Shown here: piece by piece, positions 22,393 to 24,805 of the stretch
How the letters are laid out: each line of letters begins with the position of its first letter
Position numbering within the stretch: position 1 is the first letter of the stretch
NCBI GenBank assembly: GCA_025964935.1
Contig: JAOPXW010000270.1
Coordinates: 1 to 24,805, forward strand
Source of the DNA: Friedmanniella sp.
GTDB lineage: Bacteria; Actinomycetota; Actinomycetes; Propionibacteriales; Propionibacteriaceae
Length of the DNA stretch: 24,805 bases
Direction of reading: 5' to 3'
Program-made: the position numbers and the translations under genes
Notes under the pieces: generated by a model
Databases searched by the model: none
What the model was told of the DNA's origin: nothing
The model's input: only the letters and a program-made list of their open reading frames with translations

Positions 22393-24537
22393 ATGCCGCC
22401 TCCTCCCTCATCTCCGCCCAGTCCGGAGGCTCTGCTGGAGGGTCTCGACCCGGAGCAGCGCGCCGTCGCCAGCACCCTGGGTGGCCCGGTCGTGGTCATC
22501 GCGGGCGCCGGCACGGGCAAGACCCGCGCCATCACGCACCGGATCGCGTACGGCGTGGCCACCGGCGCCTACAACCCCACCTCGGTGCTGGCGGTGACCT
22601 TCACCACGCGGGCGGCGGGGGAGCTCCGGGGGCGGCTGCAGCAGCTGGGCGCGCGCGGCGTGCAGGCCCGCACCTTCCACTCGGCCGCGCTCCGGCAGGC
22701 CCAGTACTTCTGGCCCCAGGTGTACGGGGGCGAGCTGCCCCAGGTGCTCGACAACCGCATGTCGCTGGTGGCCGAGGCGGCCAGCCGGCTGCGGGTCCGG
22801 GTGGACACCCCCCGGCTGCGGGACCTGGTCTCCGAGGTCGCCTGGGCCAAGGTCAGCAACGTGAGCCCCGAGGACTACGTCCGGCTGGCGGCGCGTCACC
22901 ACCGCAGCATCGCCTCGATCGACCCGGAGACGGTCGCCCGGATCTTCACCGCGTACGAGGCGGCGAAACGGGACCGGGGCCGGATCGACTTCGAGGACAT
23001 CCTGCTGTGCGCGGCGGCGCTGATGTCGGAACACCCGGAGGTGGCCGACACCATCCGTCGCACCTACCGGCACCTCGTGGTCGACGAGTACCAGGACGTC
23101 AGCCCGCTGCAGGAGGCGCTGCTCACCCTGTGGCGCGGCGACCGCACCGACGTGTGCGTGGTCGGCGACCCCGCCCAGACCATCCACTCCTTCGCCGGGG
23201 CCCAGGCGACCTTCCTGACCGAGTTCGCGCGCCGGCACCCCAAGGCCACCGTCATCCGGCTGGTCCGCGACTACCGCTCGACGCCCCAGGTGGTGCGGTG
23301 CGCGAACGCGATCATGGCCCCCGGTGCCGGGCCGGGTGGCCCCGGGCTGAGCGCGGTCACCCTGCAGGCGCAGCTCCCGCCCGGACCGGAGGTCATCTTC
23401 GGGGAGGCCCCCGACGAGGCGGCCGAGGCGGCCGGCATCGCCGACTGGCTCGCCGGCCGGGCCGCCGCCGGGGTCGACTACCGCGAGATGGCGGTGCTCT
23501 TCCGGATCAACGCCCAGTCCCCGGCCATCGAGCAGGCCCTGGCCGACCGGCAGATCCCCTACCTGGTCCGCAGCGGGGAGCGGTTCTACGAGCGCGCCGA
23601 GGTGCGGCAGGCCCTGCTCACCCTGCGCACCGAGGTCCGCACGATGACCGGCGACGAGGAGGGCAGTGCCCTCGAGCACCTGAAGGCCGTCCTCGGGGCC
23701 CTGGGCTGGACGGCCCAGCCGCCGGAGGGGGCCGGCGCCGTACGGGAGCGCTGGGAGTCCCTGGCCGCCCTGCTGAGCGTCGCCGAGGACCTGGCCAAGG
23801 CCGGCGACGGCGCGACCCGGCTGACCCTGGGTGCGATCTCGGCCGAGCTGGACCGGCGCGCCGAGGCCCAGCACGTGCCCGTCGCCCAGGGCGTGACCGT
23901 GTCCACCCTGCACTCGGCCAAGGGTCTGGAGTGGGACGCCGTGGCCCTGCTCGGGACCCAGGAGGGCTCGCTGCCGTTCGTCCTGGCCACCACGCCCGCG
24001 CAGGTCGAGGAGGAGCGCCGGCTGCTCTACGTCGGGGTGACCCGGGCCCGTCGTCACCTGCGGGTGTCCTGGTCCCGGACCCGCAACGGCGGCGGCAACC
24101 CCCGCAAGCCGTCCCGGTTCCTGGACCCGGTGCTGCCGGCGTCGGCGCGGACCGCGACCGGATCGGGCACTCCCCGGCGCGGCAAGTCCCGCGGTTCGGT
24201 GCTGTCGCTGCACTGCCGCTCCTGCGGGCGGGCCCTGTCGGAGGCGGGCGAGCGCAAGATGGGTCGCCACCTCGACTGCCCGGCCACCTTCGACGAGAAG
24301 ACCATGGAGGTGCTCAAGGAGTGGCGCAAGCAGGAGGCGGCGGAGCAGAGCGTGCCCGCCTACTGCGTCTTCACCGACGCCACCCTGGTCGCGATCGCCG
24401 AGGCCCGCCCGCGGACCTCGGCCGACCTGATCCGGGTCCAGGGGCTGGGCCCGACCAAGGCCGGCAAGTACGGCGAGCAGGTGCTGGCCATCGTCGCGGC
24501 CGCGGAGGGTTCCGTCCCGGCGGAGGCAGCCCCGTGA
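22393..24537 (+). CDS. uvrD2: UvrD2, SF1 DNA helicase with zinc motif and HRDC domain
   Basis: UvrD2 is a 3'-5' helicase, essential in mycobacteria. The 714-aa protein has Walker A GAGTGKT (Lys43), motif Ia TFTTRAAGEL, Walker B DEYQDVSPLQE, motif III GDPAQTIHSFAGAQ, motif IV RDYRST, motif V TLHSAKGLEWDAV and motif VI LLYVGVTRARRHL. After a basic linker comes a metal motif: Cys608 and Cys611, then His626 and Cys629, i.e. CX2C-X14-HX2C. The mycobacterial enzyme is described as having four cysteines, so one ligand is His here. The C-terminus is an HRDC domain (VPAYCVFTDATLVAIAEARP to ...IRVQGLGPTKAGKYGEQVL). The ATG directly follows a damage-type promoter. The short N-terminus is Pro/Ser-rich. 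Confidence 0.97.
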   Translation: MPPPPSSPPSPEALLEGLDPEQRAVASTLGGPVVVIAGAGTGKTRAITHRIAYGVATGAYNPTSVLAVTFTTRAAGELRGRLQQLGARGVQARTFHSAALRQAQYFWPQVYGGELPQVLDNRMSLVAEAASRLRVRVDTPRLRDLVSEVAWAKVSNVSPEDYVRLAARHHRSIASIDPETVARIFTAYEAAKRDRGRIDFEDILLCAAALMSEHPEVADTIRRTYRHLVVDEYQDVSPLQEALLTLWRGDRTDVCVVGDPAQTIHSFAGAQATFLTEFARRHPKATVIRLVRDYRSTPQVVRCANAIMAPGAGPGGPGLSAVTLQAQLPPGPEVIFGEAPDEAAEAAGIADWLAGRAAAGVDYREMAVLFRINAQSPAIEQALADRQIPYLVRSGERFYERAEVRQALLTLRTEVRTMTGDEEGSALEHLKAVLGALGWTAQPPEGAGAVRERWESLAALLSVAEDLAKAGDGATRLTLGAISAELDRRAEAQHVPVAQGVTVSTLHSAKGLEWDAVALLGTQEGSLPFVLATTPAQVEEERRLLYVGVTRARRHLRVSWSRTRNGGGNPRKPSRFLDPVLPASARTATGSGTPRRGKSRGSVLSLHCRSCGRALSEAGERKMGRHLDCPATFDEKTMEVLKEWRKQEAAEQSVPAYCVFTDATLVAIAEARPRTSADLIRVQGLGPTKAGKYGEQVLAIVAAAEGSVPAEAAP

Positions 24538-24548
24538 TCAGCGCCGCG

Positions 24549-24587
24549 AAAAAGTGTTTGCGCGGGCTTTCCCGCCTCGTCTAGCCT
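24549..24587 (+). promoter_or_regulatory. A-tract promoter of whiB7/wblC type (inferred)
   Basis: AAAAA (24549-24553) stands out in this GC-rich sequence. Four bases later comes TTGCGC (24558-24563) as a -35, an 18-bp spacer, and TAGCCT (24582-24587) as a -10. WhiB7-dependent promoters of mycobacteria have an AT-rich block about 3 bp upstream of the -35, and whiB7 itself follows uvrD2 in M. tuberculosis. The spacer contains a small inverted repeat (GCGGG-CTTT-CCCGC, 24562-24575) that could be an operator. Transcription would start about 24594. Confidence 0.6.
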
Positions 24588-24596
24588 GAGCGCAGG

Positions 24597-24642
24597 TCGT
24601 GAGCGGTGTCCTCACGATCGTGCCTGACCCGACACCACGCTC
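24597..24642 (+). promoter_or_regulatory. Leader with mutually exclusive hairpins
   Basis: Two structures compete. TCGTGAG (24597-24603) can pair with CTCACGA (24611-24617). Alternatively GAGC-GGTGTC (24601-24610) can pair with GACACC-AC-GCTC (24631-24642), ten pairs with a 2-nt bulge, enclosing the palindrome CACGATCGTG (24612-24621). They share bases, so only one can form. They precede a strong ribosome-binding site, which suggests a switchable leader, but no ligand or sensor is implied. Confidence 0.5.
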
Positions 24643-24663
24643 ACCGGAGGGGAGGAGATTCCC

Positions 24664-24805
24664 ATGGACAACATGTATCGCGCCGACCTCGTCGTCGCTC
24701 AGCCGTTCGCGTCCACGTCGGGGCTCCGCTGCGTCCCGACGGTCGCCGTGTGCTGGCTGGGTATCGACGCCCCGACGGCTCCGCGCGTGCTCATTCCTGC
24801 GGGAG
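24664..24805 (+). CDS. Start of an open frame, possible leader peptide (partial)
   Basis: An ATG with a very strong Shine-Dalgarno (GGAGGGGAGGAG, 24646-24657, six bases before) opens a frame that is still open at the window end (47 codons). It begins MDNMYRADLVVAQPFAST and contains Cys-Val-Pro-Thr-Val-Ala-Val-Cys. I do not recognise a family. It lacks the Cys pattern and the GLWxG turn of WhiB proteins, so it is not the N-terminus of WhiB7. Given the promoter upstream, it may be the upstream ORF that controls whiB7/wblC expression through ribosome stalling; a normal hypothetical gene is the alternative. Confidence 0.45.
   Translation, partial: MDNMYRADLVVAQPFASTSGLRCVPTVAVCWLGIDAPTAPRVLIPAG

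Noticed and set aside
22178..22597. Small frames between mycoredoxin and uvrD2
   Set aside because: They overlap the promoters and the uvrD2 N-terminus, lack ribosome-binding sites and have Arg/Pro-rich composition typical of spurious frames.
1..24805. tRNA, rRNA, CRISPR arrays, insertion sequences or transposases
   Set aside because: No cloverleaf with a TTCRA arm, no regularly spaced long repeats and no transposase motif were seen on reading either strand.

Overview
The window is chromosomal DNA from a high-GC actinobacterium. Three things support this: the very GC-rich codon use, with long spurious open frames on both strands; several apparently leaderless start codons; and actinobacterial marker genes (AdnAB helicase-nuclease, mycoredoxin, HRDC-type UvrD2). 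The mycoredoxin implies a mycothiol-making host. The gene order adnA-adnB-nudC-mycoredoxin-uvrD2, with an alkyltransferase-like gene nearby, resembles from memory the Rv3204 to Rv3197A region of Mycobacterium tuberculosis. Here a recC-recB-recD operon and a dead permease gene lie between nudC and mycoredoxin. The genus cannot be fixed from sequence alone.

Left part (1-3359): a cold-shock protein gene (minus) with a strong hairpin after it; a DUF427 gene and an alkyltransferase-like (ATL) DNA-repair gene (minus); and, divergently, a pirin-serB pair with an ATGA overlap.

Centre-left (3360-11063, plus): adnA and adnB, with a GTGA overlap, encode the two helicase-nuclease subunits that process double-strand breaks. 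They are followed by nudC (NAD/NADH diphosphatase). Region 11064-12092 holds a frame-broken remnant of a xanthine/uracil-type permease and a 14-bp tandem repeat.

Centre-right (12093-21087, minus): a complete recC-recB-recD operon in which each junction is an ATGA overlap. One short segment thus encodes two independent break-processing machines, AdnAB and RecBCD. Next come a mycoredoxin-HAD phosphatase pair (minus) and uvrD2 (plus).

Right end (24538-24805): an A-tract-preceded promoter, a structured leader and the start of an open frame with a strong Shine-Dalgarno. Synteny and promoter architecture suggest the upstream region of a whiB7/wblC-type resistance regulator, but the regulator itself is outside the window.

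The main regulatory observation is that the promoters of adnAB, recCBD and uvrD2 all carry a TGTCRGYG-N8-(TAGGGT or TGCACT) element. This matches the LexA-independent RecA-NDp (PafBC) DNA-damage promoter of actinobacteria and suggests that all three repair operons form one damage regulon. The mycoredoxin operon instead has an exact GGAAT-N18-GTT promoter, the SigR/SigH thiol-stress class.
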